This document shows positions 63,780 to 64,000 of a DNA stretch of 64,000 nucleotides, in pieces (positions within the stretch are counted from its first letter, which is position 1; every line of letters starts with the position of its first letter). Source of the stretch: Methylobacterium durans. GTDB lineage: Bacteria; Pseudomonadota; Alphaproteobacteria; Rhizobiales; Beijerinckiaceae. A model generated the notes under the pieces. It was not told where the DNA came from. It worked only from the letters and a program-made list of their open reading frames with translations, and searched no databases. The stretch is from assembly GCF_003173715.1 (NCBI RefSeq), contig NZ_CP029550.1:4821501-4885500 (forward strand), given 5' to 3'. Position numbers and translations under genes: made by a program.

Positions 63780-64000
63780 GAGCCTGTTTGAGGTCTTGTT
63801 TTCAGGCGGGATTGTTGAGGGCGTTGGCGGCCATGAGGCTGGCGACGCAGGCGAGGCGTCCCGTTGCAACGTCGAGGCGACCAGCGCGCTCACGGAGCAG
63901 GCCACCCCAGTGGCTGAGCCAGCCGAAGGTTCTCTCTACGACCCAGCGCCGCTCCAGCACGACGAAGCCCTTCTGGTCCGGCTGCTTCTCGACCACGCGG
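63780..64000 (-). mobile_element. IS5-family element (IS1031 type), copy 2, cut by window end
   Basis: Begins GAGCCTGTTTGAGGTCTTGT, the same end as the right end of copy 1 at 58307. Preceded by TGA, a TNA-type target. The visible part is the 3' end of the transposase gene. Confidence 0.92.
63802..64000 (-). CDS. IS5-family transposase (copy 2), partial
   Basis: C-terminal 66 residues, identical to copy 1 in what is visible: [20 protein letters not shown], then TFGWLSHW and the ...ALNNPA end. The start lies outside the window. Confidence 0.93.
   Translation of the reverse strand, partial: RVVEKQPDQKGFVVLERRWVVERTFGWLSHWGGLLRERAGRLDVATGRLACVASLMAANALNNPA

Overview
The window looks like an accessory, rearranged part of an alphaproteobacterial genome, probably Rhizobiales and most likely Methylobacteriaceae. 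This is inferred from the high GC content, the GCC/CTC-rich codon use and the gene families present (DUF4214 secreted giants, DUF5681, DUF3489/DUF2924 recombinase modules, an RsbRST-type module); no rRNA or other taxonomic marker is visible. At least eight insertion sequences or IS fragments are present (IS256, IS630, two copies of one IS3-like element, an IS51-type IS3 element, a truncated IS427-type IS5 element, IS701, two copies of an IS1031-type IS5 element, and an IS407-type element). There are also a MITE-like element, a dispersed ~60 bp repeat and several genes cut by these elements. Apart from inorganic pyrophosphatase there is little housekeeping content, so a genomic island or a large plasmid is plausible.

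Layout. 1-2.0 kb: IS256 end, a symmetric 114 bp palindrome and a small two-gene operon. 2.7-10.8 kb: one giant gene joining an animal-type haem peroxidase, RTX repeats, Ig-like repeats and DUF4214. 11-19.3 kb: two orphan NarL/LuxR response regulators, an IS630, a Rap1a/Tai-type small exported protein, a PRC-barrel protein, a Tyr/Gly-rich exported protein and small unknown genes. 19.5-23.9 kb: pyrophosphatase, an atypical NRAMP-like transporter, DedA, CsbD and a lytic transglycosylase. 24.1-31.8 kb: two near-identical 1510 bp ISs in opposite orientation bracket a four-gene copper-handling operon (Cys-rich protein, exported protein, CopC, CopD). One IS splits a cation-efflux-like gene with a 9 bp duplication; the other cuts off a PHA synthase fragment. 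32.4-37.3 kb: a second giant exported protein with 20 ELWxxDGT repeats whose C-terminus is homologous to that of the first giant. 37.7-42.9 kb: L,D-transpeptidase, a ParB-like/DNA methyltransferase plus DUF5681 cassette, and two abutting IS elements. 43.2-48.5 kb: a YdeP-type molybdopterin oxidoreductase, small membrane or exported proteins, a transglutaminase-like protein and a single-domain response regulator. 48.8-50.2 kb: intact IS701. 50.5-55.0 kb: RsbR-RsbS-RsbT-RsbX-like genes ending in a frameshifted hybrid histidine kinase. 55.4-63.4 kb: a compact phage-like element with terminase large subunit, DUF5681 and ParB/methyltransferase on one strand, DUF3489, DUF2924 and a large serine recombinase on the other, and a repeat-rich ~900 bp region between them. 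63.4-64 kb: nested IS elements.

Three parts stand out as working units: the stressosome-like signalling operon, the copper operon, and the capsid-less terminase/methyltransferase/recombinase element, which is partly duplicated at 38.7-40.5 kb. No tRNA, rRNA or CRISPR array was recognised.
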